A stretch of 64,000 nt of DNA from Spirosoma utsteinense (GTDB taxonomy: Bacteria; Bacteroidota; Bacteroidia; Cytophagales; Spirosomataceae): assembly GCF_014282275.1 (NCBI RefSeq), contig NZ_VFIA01000028.1, positions 1 through 64,000 of the forward strand, in the 5' to 3' direction. Position 1 is the first letter of the stretch, and the number at the start of each line of letters is the position of its first letter. Under the pieces are notes generated by a model that worked only from the letters and a program-made list of their open reading frames with translations, made no database searches and was not told the DNA's origin. This document shows positions 1 through 8,059 of this stretch, one piece after another. The position numbers were made by a program, and so were the translations under genes.

Positions 1-227
1 ATGGCATTGCTCTGCGCTTTTTCCGCTCTCTGGAGAAAGTCTACGTCCTCGTGTATTTTATCTGCATACTTCATAGAACAAAAATACGCTATCTGTGATT
101 TGAATTAGTATTATATAACGGATATAGAAAATGTACAAAATTTAGATTTATCAAAACCTTGTACATTTTACAGAAATCTCTTGAAGAATGGATGTCTACT
201 TTAATCTACCTAAAAACATTTAAGTTC

Positions 228-542
228 ATGATTAGACGCTTGTTATTGATTTACTGCATGGGTTGCCTACTGACGTCGTGTGTATCTAATTATATTGCTT
301 GGAGTACTAATGATAACATAAAGAAAGTAACACTTGGCATGAGCAAAGAGCAGGTCATCCAGCTTTTAGGCAAGGATTACATAGTATCTTCCTCCTCTAA
401 GGATGAAAGGGGTAATCAAATCGAAGTGCTCGCCTACAAGAGTGCCGTTTATGAAGAATACCGGCTCAAGTTTGTCAATGCTCAGTTAACCGAGTGGAAC
501 CGAGAGTTTACAAATAAGTATCTCGTAAAAGACCCTTCTTGA
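228..542 (+). CDS. Small lipoprotein with BamE/SmpA-like segment
   Basis: A 104-residue protein. An upstream in-frame ATG at 159 exists, but the start at 228 places a short basic n-region and hydrophobic stretch directly before LLTSC, a lipoprotein box, so I use 228. After Cys the segment VTLGMSKEQVIQLLGK resembles the helix entry of SmpA/OmlA (BamE-like) domains, which often sit on outer-membrane lipoproteins. The rest has no recognised motif. The gene and its surroundings are AT-rich compared with most of the window. Function unknown; lipoprotein status fairly secure, BamE-like fold an inference. Confidence 0.6.
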   Translation: MIRRLLLIYCMGCLLTSCVSNYIAWSTNDNIKKVTLGMSKEQVIQLLGKDYIVSSSSKDERGNQIEVLAYKSAVYEEYRLKFVNAQLTEWNREFTNKYLVKDPS

Positions 543-629
543 AAGATTAATAACAAATTTCTAGGAATCGTATAATTTAGCCGATAAGTATAAAATTTCA
601 CTCTCCTTTAGTTGTGTCGTAACTACAGT

Positions 630-755
630 GGCTGTTGGAAAAGTTGGTGGAGACCTTTACTGGCAACCAAAACCGGTTGTTTGGGGAGTGGATTTAGCGT
701 AAACTTGGTACATCTGCCAGACGCCATGACGCACTGTTCAAGTTTTGCAACAGCC
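630..755. mobile_element. 126-bp MITE-like element, copy 1
   Basis: Begins ggctgttggaaaagtt and ends with aagttttgcaacagcc, an imperfect terminal inverted repeat with two mismatches. It is exactly as long as the element at 1094-1219 and has almost the same ends. The interior codes for nothing. The internal sequences of the two copies are not obviously alike, so they may be separate internal-deletion derivatives of IS elements sharing one terminal repeat. No target duplication is clear. Confidence 0.6.
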
Positions 756-789
756 ACGCCACTTTTACAACAAAAATAGAAGTAAGGCT

Positions 790-1008
790 ATGACTAAAGA
801 TCAATACAATTTTAGAGCTAGATGGTTTTTGGCCACCACGATTGTATTAACATTCATTCTAGCTCTTAACTGGAAGGCCATTACTGTATTTGTCGCTCAG
901 GTAGCTCCAAATGTAGTAGGCTATTATTGGATAAGCTATGCTATACTACTCAGTCTATGGGCTGTCGGATTCTATTTTGCTATAAAGGGCCTGTTAGCCA
1001 AGCAGTAG
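790..1008 (+). CDS. Small two-helix membrane protein, unknown
   Basis: A 72-residue protein. The frame is open from 745, but the first 15 codons run out of the terminal repeat of the adjacent element, so the start MTKDQYNF at 790 is preferred. Two hydrophobic stretches (about residues 12-32 and 42-65) predict two membrane helices, with a short tail ending GLLAKQ. No family recognised. AT-rich like the preceding gene and flanked on both sides by MITE-like elements, which suggests an acquired segment. Confidence 0.5.
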   Translation: MTKDQYNFRARWFLATTIVLTFILALNWKAITVFVAQVAPNVVGYYWISYAILLSLWAVGFYFAIKGLLAKQ

Positions 1009-1093
1009 AACCCGCAAATTGAATTGATTTAAGTTTTGCAGTTATACAGACTCATTACCAATTCTATCTTAAATCTTATTATATAAAGTTAGT

Positions 1094-1219
1094 GGCTGTT
1101 GCAAAAGTCTCAGAACTATTTGTTGAGCCAGCTATGATCCCCAACGATGAATAGTTTTAGGCCATGAAATAGCAGGCAGAACCGTTCGGTCAAGCGTCTA
1201 ACCGACTTTTGCAACAGCC
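1094..1219. mobile_element. 126-bp MITE-like element, copy 2
   Basis: Perfect 16-bp terminal inverted repeats: ggctgttgcaaaagtc at 1094-1109 and its reverse complement at 1204-1219. Same length as the copy at 630-755. Both are preceded by agt and followed by a(c/t)gccac. No coding capacity. Its right edge abuts the broken gene at 1220-1380. The ends resemble those of several transposon families that begin with a GGCTGTTGCAAA-type sequence, but the family cannot be assigned without a full copy. Confidence 0.65.
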
Positions 1220-1380
1220 ATGCCACGCCGTACAAACGCCCAATGGCAGGGAAAAGCCGGCGGTGATTTCGCCAGCCATACCTGCCGTGGCCAGAGTATT
1301 GGCTACGACAACTCCGGCCAGACCCCGGCTGGTGTTTTTAAAAACTCTCTTCTCGATAGCTGGTTTTGGGATTGATTCAT
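1220..1380 (-). pseudogene. Truncated, frameshifted Tat-signal protein start
   Basis: Read on the minus strand from ATG at 1380, the frame gives MNQSQNQLSRREFLKT, a twin-arginine (SRREFLK) export signal. The frame then stops. Restoring one A in the A-run just after the Leu codon gives a continuation with NTSRGLAGVVVANTLATAG and then FSLPLGVCTA, a normal Tat h-region, cleavage area and start of a mature domain. The reading ends where the MITE-like element begins (1219). The LPLGVCTA start recalls TIM-barrel sugar phosphate isomerase-like secreted proteins of this phylum, but too little remains to say. No intact remainder is seen beyond the element. Confidence 0.55.
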
Positions 1381-1488
1381 GGTGCTGGATTAAGAGGGTA
1401 ATGGCCTAACCGCGTTGAATAGGGTATATTTGTGAATGGTATTAGAAGCAGTTGGCTGCAAACATTGTGGGCAAACATGACAAGTTAA

Positions 1489-1524
1489 ACCGCACCGGCC
1501 TTTCGGTTTGAGGGCCGGTACGGT
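1489..1524. other. Hairpin in a gene-free stretch (1381-1655)
   Basis: Arms accgcaccggcc (1489-1500) and ggccggtacggt (1513-1524) pair with one mismatch around a 12-nt loop. No U-run follows on either strand, so it is not a standard terminator. Nothing else was recognised between 1381 and 1655. Confidence 0.35.
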
Positions 1525-1655
1525 CTGTCGTGGTCCATGACACCACAATCGGCATATTTATCATTCAGTTTTTCTTCGCCGATAAACGCAGTTAAGCCAC
1601 TACCCATATCTTGATTGAGGATGTATTTAGTATGACGGGATACGATTTTTTACCT

Positions 1656-1725
1656 CCCCCAACCAATGCGTTGGACCGCCCCTACAGGAGCCTCCTCAAG
1701 GGTGGTCTGACGCATTGGTTGGGGG
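1656..1725. repeat. Long palindromic repeat with cgcccctacagg core
   Basis: Outer arms of 16 bp (1656-1671 and 1710-1725, cccccaaccaatgcgt and its complement) are perfect and pairing continues imperfectly inward. The inner segment accgcccctacaggag matches the core of the palindromic repeats near 21.8 kb and 59.3 kb. It sits 8 bp beyond the stop of the GH26 gene and may end its transcript, but no U-run is present on the minus strand. Confidence 0.6.
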
Positions 1726-1732
1726 GAATTGG

Positions 1733-4700
1733 TTAAGGTTTGATGATTTTTACGGTTAAAGACTCATTTAGCGTATTGACACGTAGTAAATAGATGCCGG
1801 GTCTTTTGCCCAAAGGCAGTACATGATGCTCTATTTGAGCGGCCTGATCTACCTTTTTTTCAAGTACGGTTGCGCCGTTTATGGTAGTTAGCGTCATCCA
1901 CACCGCAGCCCCCGCTGCACCCTGAATGTACATCTGGGCATTTTCTCCGACCACTGGATTTCCCAGCACTGAAACCTGTAAAGGAGTCGTATTTTCTTCA
2001 GCTGCCAGACGTGAGCTACTGAGCACAGCCGGTTCGGCCCCAAATACCAATTGATCTCTGTAATAGATCGTTACGTGACTATTGGTATCCATCGCTGCCG
2101 TTGGCTTATACGAATAGTCGTTGTCCTCGTTGAATGTAGACCAGTCTGCTTTAGCAATTCGATATTGAATATCGCCGGTATTGCTTGCTGGATATAGCAT
2201 GCCTACCGTTGGCTTGACATTTAGTTGCAAATAGGTATCGCTCTTGCTTCGACCCATGTTCCGCATAAACTGACCTGTTACGTTGGCGTTGCCCAGCTTG
2301 GCGTAGTCCATGAAAAAATTCAGATTCTGCGTTCCTTCGGCCGTAAACCAGTAGCGCACCGATAAATCACCGTAGGAAACGGGTACGTTACCCTCGTTAA
2401 CAATGCTCATAAATGTGTTGATCGAGCCGTTATTCGTTGCACTGTTCCGGTTCTGCGTCAGTGCTTTCAGTTTCACGACCGACGGAACCACATCGGGTTC
2501 AATACCCCAAATCAATTGCGCTACACCATCTGAACTGGTACGGTATAACGTGATGTGGTTGTTGATGACGAAAGTCGTTGCCGCCTGATATGAATAGTCG
2601 TCTTTCTCACTCAGGTTCTTATAATCGCTGTTGACAAACCGTGATTGGATTAATCCTGAATTACCAACCGCCAGATTACCCGCCGACGGATCAAAGCTGT
2701 ATTCGAGATACCCAGTAGCGCCGTTACGTGGATATGGGAGGGCCACATACCTGGTTTTGATTTTGTTGCCGCCGACTTGGGCGTAATCAACGTAAGCATT
2801 GATACCCGCGTAATTTTCAGCCGTAAACCAATACCGGACCGTAAGCTCACTATACGGGACTGGCGTTGATCCTTCATTGATCAGCATCAAATTTGGCCGG
2901 ATCGTCGTGTTGGTAGCATTGCCTTTGTCGGCATCCTGATACTGCACTTTTAGCGTAACGATTGGCCGCCAATCCGGGAGTTCATCCCGCGTGATCACAT
3001 CCTCATCCATGAATACCGCTTTCAGGAGATCAATCGGCTGTTTTTTGATATAATCCGTTCCTGTCCAGACCGCAAACCAAGACCACCATGTAGCAAATCC
3101 ACGAATTTTGTCGGGGTTTGGCAGATTACCCGTTTCGGTTAATGCCACAAGTTTTTTACCGTTGAACTGCGCTTGTGCATTCGCCCAGTTGCCACTCAAG
3201 TTGGCCGTTGGGTCCGCATAAATATCTTCGCCAACTACATCAACGTATTGATCACCAGGGTACCAGTCGGGATTGATTGTATCCGTACCCGTATATACCC
3301 AGATCAGGTTATGCAACTGGTGGTAATTGGTCAGTCGATTATACATCAATTGCCAGAGATCTTTGAACGGACCCGCCCCTTTCGCTCCCCACCAGAACCA
3401 GCCGCCGGGGGCTTCGTGCAGCGGGCGCCAGAGAACTGGTACGTCGGCCGCCTGAAATTTTTTGAGTTGCAGCGCAATGGCGTCGATGTCACTGAGCAAG
3501 AGTTGGTAACGGGTGCTGTTTTTATCGGCCAGAGCAGCAGCCAGATCGAAGGTCGTAGCCTCGGTATAAAATCCCCGCCACCAGAGTTGATCGGGTGCTT
3601 GATTGATCAGATCGGTCGGCGCATTCCAGTGCCACATCAGACTGATGATCCCCCGACCTTCGCCTTTCTTCGCCCAGTCAATAATGGCTTCGCTGCTACG
3701 TATGGGCGTCGTGCCGAACTGCACCCGGCTGGGCGAATAATCGATCAGGTCGAACGAACCAATAGCCGGTTCTTTCCCCGTCTTTTCCAGGACATATTCT
3801 ACATCATCCTGTTGACCCGACAGTACTTTACTGCCATACTGGTCAACCAGATACGAAAACAGTCCCTTCGTCGACAGCGTAGCCTGCGCATCGACCAAAA
3901 TTTTAGGGGGTTTGATCGGCAAAGAGGGCGTTGTTGGCGTCAGTTGAATGTAGTCGATGTCGAAGTATCCCCACCCTCGATAAATGGTGATCGTGTTCAG
4001 ACCCGCCGTCAACAGAAATTTTCCGACGTTGGATGATCTATATCCACTAAGCGTTTCTGTTAAGGTAGCGTTTCCTTTCTCTTCATTCACCTGAAAGTCA
4101 ATGCCTTTATCACCGTTAGGAGACGCGTAGCCGATGGACAGATCGTATAGTCCCGCCGTGGCGTTGAACGTAATACTCACCTGATCCGTCGCGTTATCTA
4201 AGCCCGTTACGTAGCCCGTTCCCGAAAATCCAGAAGCGGCACTTGCCACATCCACGCCCGTCAGATCGCCCGCTTCGGCTTCGGCCCGCCCATTGACCAG
4301 TGGCACGACGGTGGGCGGTTTGACCGAGGCTGGCGTGAGCACAATAAAGTCGATGCCGTAGTAACCCCAGTTCTTGTTGATGGTAATAGTGTTCTGCCCG
4401 TTTAGCAGTTGAAACGAACCAATCACAGCAGCCCCAAAGTTAGTACCGGTTGCTTTCAGATCCTGTTCGCTGGTTGAACCGTTTACCGTCAACCGGGTCT
4501 TTTTATCGTCGTAAGGTGAGTAATACCCAATGGTGAGTTGATAACTTCCTGCCGGAGCTGAAAACGTGAAGACCATGTTATCGCCCCCGTTGCTGTCATC
4601 ATCGAATCCCCAGGCATAGCCCGTGCCGGAATAACCAGGTTGATCCTGTACTATCTGCACGCCATTGAGTGCCACACCCTGGGTAGCTTCGGCTTCCAGT

Positions 4701-4822
4701 TTAATCGGATCAGCGGCAAATACCAAGGAGGTACTGTTCAGCAAAACCATCAGGAAAAGAGCGAGAATCGCTGTCAGCTTTCGAGTCGTTAACAGAAAAT
4801 GATTTAGTAAAAAGGTTTGCAT
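1733..4822 (-). CDS. Secreted multidomain GH26 glycanase (mannanase type) with T9SS tag
   Basis: A 1029-residue secreted enzyme. I choose the start at 4822 rather than 4873: it gives a compact signal peptide ending near NSTSLVFA, and a TACTTTTG promoter-like box covers 4878-4871. Order from this start: two beta-sandwich carbohydrate-binding modules of CBM6/35 type (about 40-165 and 178-297, each with GYSGTGY/GFSGTGY and GxDFI/DIDYI); a GH26 catalytic domain (about 310-615) with the acid/base Glu in LWRPLHEAPGGW (E470) and nucleophile Glu in VALTETGN (E563); two tandem CBM3-like modules (about 617-776 and 777-930, both with VRYWFTAE); and a C-terminal type IX secretion sorting domain. GH26 enzymes mostly cut beta-mannans and a few cut other beta-glycans; CBM3 binds crystalline cellulose. 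Likely an extracellular plant-wall mannanase. Confidence 0.88.
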   Translation of the reverse strand: MQTFLLNHFLLTTRKLTAILALFLMVLLNSTSLVFAADPIKLEAEATQGVALNGVQIVQDQPGYSGTGYAWGFDDDSNGGDNMVFTFSAPAGSYQLTIGYYSPYDDKKTRLTVNGSTSEQDLKATGTNFGAAVIGSFQLLNGQNTITINKNWGYYGIDFIVLTPASVKPPTVVPLVNGRAEAEAGDLTGVDVASAASGFSGTGYVTGLDNATDQVSITFNATAGLYDLSIGYASPNGDKGIDFQVNEEKGNATLTETLSGYRSSNVGKFLLTAGLNTITIYRGWGYFDIDYIQLTPTTPSLPIKPPKILVDAQATLSTKGLFSYLVDQYGSKVLSGQQDDVEYVLEKTGKEPAIGSFDLIDYSPSRVQFGTTPIRSSEAIIDWAKKGEGRGIISLMWHWNAPTDLINQAPDQLWWRGFYTEATTFDLAAALADKNSTRYQLLLSDIDAIALQLKKFQAADVPVLWRPLHEAPGGWFWWGAKGAGPFKDLWQLMYNRLTNYHQLHNLIWVYTGTDTINPDWYPGDQYVDVVGEDIYADPTANLSGNWANAQAQFNGKKLVALTETGNLPNPDKIRGFATWWSWFAVWTGTDYIKKQPIDLLKAVFMDEDVITRDELPDWRPIVTLKVQYQDADKGNATNTTIRPNLMLINEGSTPVPYSELTVRYWFTAENYAGINAYVDYAQVGGNKIKTRYVALPYPRNGATGYLEYSFDPSAGNLAVGNSGLIQSRFVNSDYKNLSEKDDYSYQAATTFVINNHITLYRTSSDGVAQLIWGIEPDVVPSVVKLKALTQNRNSATNNGSINTFMSIVNEGNVPVSYGDLSVRYWFTAEGTQNLNFFMDYAKLGNANVTGQFMRNMGRSKSDTYLQLNVKPTVGMLYPASNTGDIQYRIAKADWSTFNEDNDYSYKPTAAMDTNSHVTIYYRDQLVFGAEPAVLSSSRLAAEENTTPLQVSVLGNPVVGENAQMYIQGAAGAAVWMTLTTINGATVLEKKVDQAAQIEHHVLPLGKRPGIYLLRVNTLNESLTVKIIKP

Positions 4823-4870
4823 ACCGTTTGAGGTAAAAGTTAGGAATAGGAAAAATAGAATTTTATTTAG

Positions 4871-4943
4871 CAAAAGTAGGACTAGCCAGGATGGAGATAG
4901 AATAAGGAAAACCCTACTTTTTTAAAAATTAGGGGAAACCCTA
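4871..4943 (-). promoter_or_regulatory. Candidate promoter and direct repeats upstream of GH26 gene
   Basis: On the minus strand TACTTTTG (4878-4871) fits the Bacteroidota -7 box TAnnTTTG. Upstream lie two similar plus-strand motifs, ggaaaaccctac (4906-4917) and ggaaaccctat (4934-4944), about 28 bp apart. They lie between the intact GH26 gene (minus) and the GH26-like fragment (plus, from 5001), so they could be shared activator sites. No good -33 box is visible. Confidence 0.4.
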
Positions 4944-5000
4944 TATGATGAAGTAAAACTTAACTCCTTTATTAATTATTAAACTAGCAAGTACATTACC

Positions 5001-5170
5001 ATGAAGTGCACGATTATTGCCTTTCTGAACTTATCATTCGTGCTGCCAGGTAGCTTCTTGGACGTATGCAATCTTCAAGCATAAATTGCTCGGAACCCCA
5101 TTGACCCACTGGCCAAAAAGGAAACCGATGCTCTTTATTACAACTTACATCGGCTGGCTAAAAAGCTGAT
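5001..5170 (+). pseudogene. 5' fragment of a second GH26-like gene
   Basis: From ATG 5001 the frame gives MKCTIIAFLNLSFVLPGS, a signal-peptide-like start, then one in-frame TAA (5082), and in the same frame IDPLAKKETDALYYNLHRLA followed by KK. That stretch matches the N-terminal helix of GH26 mannanases of this phylum, typically written ID.NA.KET.ALY.NL..L, which precedes the GHQDD strand. The match stops at 5170, where the left end of an IS3-type element begins; no continuation was recognised on the far side at 5974. So a GH26 gene divergent from the intact one was lost, apparently by IS insertion and deletion. The family call rests on about 25 residues. Confidence 0.5.
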
Positions 5171-5248
5171 GTCCCCCCAGAAAAGCGTTCCAGTAGAAAG
5201 TAGAGAAAATCGGGCGATTTGGATTAACTTAAATCAAACAAATCGTCA

Positions 5249-5539
5249 TGAAGAAAACGAAGTTCAACGAAGCGCAACGGGGTGGCCCGAGCCATCGTCT
5301 TTGCTCTCAAACAATCCGAGACTGGAGTAGCCGAAGTATGTCGCAAAATGGGCATTAGCGAGGCTACCTATTACAATTGGATTGGATCGCCGAAGCGAGA
5401 AGAAATATGGCGGATTGGGTGTTGCCGAACTGCACCGATTACGCCAGCTGGAAGAAGAAAACTGTCAGTTGAAACAGCTAGTGGCCGACCTGAGCCTGGA
5501 CAAACAAATGCTTCAGGATGTGCTCAAAAAAAAGCGTTA
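5249..5539 (+). pseudogene. IS3 transposase orfA, frameshifted
   Basis: Starts MKKTKFNEAQ at 5249, then shifts frame near 5280 to ARAIVFALKQSETGVAEVCR and a helix-turn-helix with GISEATYYNW, then shifts again near 5395 to KKYGGLGVAELHRLRQLEEE and a leucine-zipper-like helix ending VLKKKR and a stop at 5539. The three pieces join into a normal IS3 OrfA of about 90-95 residues. At least two indels make it inactive. Confidence 0.75.
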
Positions 5540-5629
5540 ACAGGGCCGCCCTTTAGGTTTGTGGTGTAGTAAGATTTCAAGATTTGGTAGTTTACCCAAA
5601 AGTAACAGGGAGGGCTTCCCTACAGGGCC

Positions 5630-5951
5630 GCAGAGGTTTTTATCTCAAAGTTTCTGGACAAGTGGGCTTATGATAACAAAGTGACCCTGGACTTTTCAAG
5701 ATCTGGAAAGCCAACGGATAATGCGTTCATCGAGTCATTTAACGGTAGTTTCCGGCAGGGTCGCCTGTGCGGATGAGTGCTTAAACGCTCACTGGTTCTT
5801 ATCGCTGGATGATGCTCGGGAAAAAATTAAACACTGGAGGCAAGAATATAACAGCTTCCGACCCCACAGCTCTCTTGGTAGCTTAACCCCAGATGAAGTT
5901 GGAAAGGGGAAGGAAAAGTCAACAAATGAACGTCCGATCCTCAATCTTTGA
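5630..5951 (+). pseudogene. IS3 transposase orfB, deleted and frameshifted
   Basis: Only the C-terminal third of the DDE integrase domain remains. Pieces: [20 protein letters not shown] then [18 protein letters not shown], carrying the final catalytic Glu (IESF), then after an insertion/frameshift [20 protein letters not shown] and [18 protein letters not shown]. The first two catalytic Asp regions are missing. The product cannot be functional. Confidence 0.75.
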
Positions 5952-5973
5952 CTGGAACGCTTTTCGGGAGGAC

Positions 5974-6363
5974 CTCAAATCCCAGAAAAAGTCAGCTAGG
6001 CTTGTTCTCATTTGTGGGGATTCTACCTCGAGTAATTCTTTGACTGGCTGCAAGAAGTAACAAGCCAATGGAAGCACTAACATCGCCGAGGGAATATATT
6101 TTCCCCGCTCAATGGCAATAAGGGTTTGTCGGAAAATCGCCTGCGGGCCCTGGCTAACCGAGACACCCATATAATTTATTGCCAATCTGGTTTAGCCACG
6201 TAGTTGCCCGTTGATATAGCCCGGCCGTCATTACCCGCAGACAAAGGATACACTCAGCTTTTTCCTTCGCTTTATTAATGGGTGAATAAGTCTATAACGT
6301 AGACCGACTTATTCACGGTTCTACAACACGACTGCCCCATGTTGACGATAGAGAGCCGTTTGT
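5974..6363. other. Gene-free stretch with one hairpin
   Basis: About 390 bp between the IS remnant and the next gene's stop. The only structure seen is a hairpin with perfect 11-bp arms gtgaataagtc (6282-6292) and gacttattcac (6306-6316), which may terminate the minus-strand gene ending at 6364. An 88-codon minus-strand open frame (5919-6185) crosses the IS end and looks like chance. Confidence 0.4.
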
Positions 6364-8046
6364 TTACAGCAACGGGTCGTTCACCTGGGTGTCGAAAACG
6401 CCCGTCAGCACCTGCCCGTTGCGCTTTACCTGCACCCAGATCCGGTAGTGGCCGGCGCGGGGAAACGCATACGGGAACTCAACCATGTTGTTCACCGCCA
6501 TGGTATGATTCATCGGCGGCATAGCAGCCATCAGTAGTTTATTCTTTTCTCCTTCAGGCAAGGTTTTCAGGCGGGACACATACCGATCGATACTGTCGCG
6601 AAAGCGCTGAGCATCCGGATACTGAAAGGTGCGGGCCGTGTCGGCAAGACGTCCCGTAAGCGACCCTTCGGCGGCCATCGAGTAGGTGCCAACCGGGTGC
6701 AGGTGGATATACACTGAGCCATCCGAACGCAGAATGACTGCATGGCCACCCATACCTAGATAAGGCTCCAGCGGGGCCGCTTTCCCGGCCGCATCGGCAA
6801 CGGCAAACTTCAGATTGTACAGCTTACCCGATTCCAGCACCGCCCCGGGCTTATCCATCCAGAGCATCGACGAGCCATCGGCCAGTTTGGTACTCGCGCC
6901 CGGTTTGCCGCAAACCACCATGTCGTTATCCAGATGCGGGCCATTTTCGGCGCCGGCCTTCACGCCCATCGGTGTGGCTACAAGCCAGCTATCGTCCGTA
7001 TCGAGCGGTAGGTAGGCCGACGATGGCTGGCCCGGCACCTGAATGGTGTCGGTCAGGGTTTCGGCGTAGCCCGACCGGTACACGATATCCGAAAAGAGCA
7101 GATACGTACCGGCGGGCAATGGAGGAAGTGTGGCGTTGTAGGTCAGCGTATCGCTCCGGTTGGGATGCAGGTGCGCAAACGCATCGAGACCCGGCGTCCG
7201 TACCACAAACGTATGCATCAGCTTGCCGTGGTCGGGAATGACAAAGCTTATCTGTCGGCGTTTCTGCCAGTTCGTACCAAAGCCAGTCGTATCCAGCCGA
7301 ATCGTGAGTTGTTGCCCACCGGCCGCCGGTACCACGCTGGCTTTGATCGGAAGCGGCCTGTACAGCTGCTCGTTCTTGTACGATTCGGCCGAACTGGTCC
7401 ACCACGACCGCCAGCCAGTCAGCAGCAGCGCCAGCACAACGGCACCAACCCCCATCCCCACTACCCGCCGGCGTTTCAGCGTTGGTGGTGGGGTCTGGCC
7501 GGGAGCGGCAATACCGTCGGCATTGCTGGCACCGATAATGGTGATCAGCATGACAATGAGCAGTAGACCCATCAGGGCCAGCCCGATCCCGGTTCCCTGG
7601 GGCATGGTCCGAACGGCAGTAGCAACGGCCATAACCGGAACCACAACCTTTACAGGCCCGTCAGGACCAGCTATAGCCAGTTCGACACTGGATGAACCCG
7701 ATTCCATCAGCCATACATCGCCTTCATAACGGTTCGCGTCAAGGCGCGTCAGTTCATCGTACGTTGGTGCCCCTTTGTCGCCCGAATCGAAGTAGATAGG
7801 TCGCGCTTTAATCCGATTCACGCGCCCCTGTTCGACAAAGACCGTAACGGTTGCGGTGCCGGGCACGACATCGGGCGGCTGAATACTTACGAGCACCTGA
7901 TAGGTACCCGCTTTTCGCTGGACGATAACGCCCGAGCTACCCACGTGGGCATCGGCATTGATTGACCCCGCGACGAAAAGGAGAAGCATATAGAGCCGTA
8001 GCAACCACACGGCCCGCTGTTTATTCAAATAGTTTATGGCGTTCAT
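6364..8046 (-). CDS. His-rich membrane-anchored exported protein, unknown
   Basis: 560 residues. A signal peptide ends SINADA followed by His (H34), so the predicted mature protein starts HVGSSGV; an N-terminal His after such a cut is the arrangement seen in copper histidine-brace proteins. A beta-rich domain (about 40-140) is followed by two membrane helices (about 152-173 and 197-213), then two beta-rich periplasmic domains with HTFVVRTPGLDAFAHLHP (279-296), GGHAVILRSDGSVYIHLHP (434-452), MPPMNHTM (510-517) and RAGHYRIWV. The repeated HLHP and Met/His clusters resemble metal-handling YtkA/FixH-type domains. It lies 13 bp after the polytopic membrane gene at 8060-9307 and is surely co-transcribed. 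A copper or other metal role is inference; the specific reaction is unknown. Confidence 0.6.
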   Translation of the reverse strand: MNAINYLNKQRAVWLLRLYMLLLFVAGSINADAHVGSSGVIVQRKAGTYQVLVSIQPPDVVPGTATVTVFVEQGRVNRIKARPIYFDSGDKGAPTYDELTRLDANRYEGDVWLMESGSSSVELAIAGPDGPVKVVVPVMAVATAVRTMPQGTGIGLALMGLLLIVMLITIIGASNADGIAAPGQTPPPTLKRRRVVGMGVGAVVLALLLTGWRSWWTSSAESYKNEQLYRPLPIKASVVPAAGGQQLTIRLDTTGFGTNWQKRRQISFVIPDHGKLMHTFVVRTPGLDAFAHLHPNRSDTLTYNATLPPLPAGTYLLFSDIVYRSGYAETLTDTIQVPGQPSSAYLPLDTDDSWLVATPMGVKAGAENGPHLDNDMVVCGKPGASTKLADGSSMLWMDKPGAVLESGKLYNLKFAVADAAGKAAPLEPYLGMGGHAVILRSDGSVYIHLHPVGTYSMAAEGSLTGRLADTARTFQYPDAQRFRDSIDRYVSRLKTLPEGEKNKLLMAAMPPMNHTMAVNNMVEFPYAFPRAGHYRIWVQVKRNGQVLTGVFDTQVNDPLL

Positions 8047-8059
8047 GCTGATTGTTTTC

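Larger units (their letters stand above)
5171..5973 (+). mobile_element. Decayed IS3-family insertion sequence
   Basis: Imperfect terminal inverted repeats bound the element: gtccccccagaaaagcgttc onward at 5171-5194 and actggaacgcttttcgggag onward at 5951-5973 (one single-base gap and one mismatch over about 24 bp). Inside are remnants of orfA and orfB of an IS3-type transposase. At 803 bp it is about 400-450 bp shorter than a usual IS3 element, the loss being within orfB. No clear target duplication, consistent with later deletion at an edge. Confidence 0.75.

Noticed and set aside
1424..1431. tatatttg as a promoter
   Set aside because: A fair -7 box on the plus strand, but no plus-strand gene follows for several kilobases.
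3173..4036. 287-codon plus-strand open frame inside the GH26 gene
   Set aside because: Antisense to a strongly supported gene; residues are a low-complexity mix with no motif.
5919..6185. 88-codon minus-strand frame across the IS right end
   Set aside because: Overlaps the IS3 terminal repeat and orfB remnant; no signature or plausible start.
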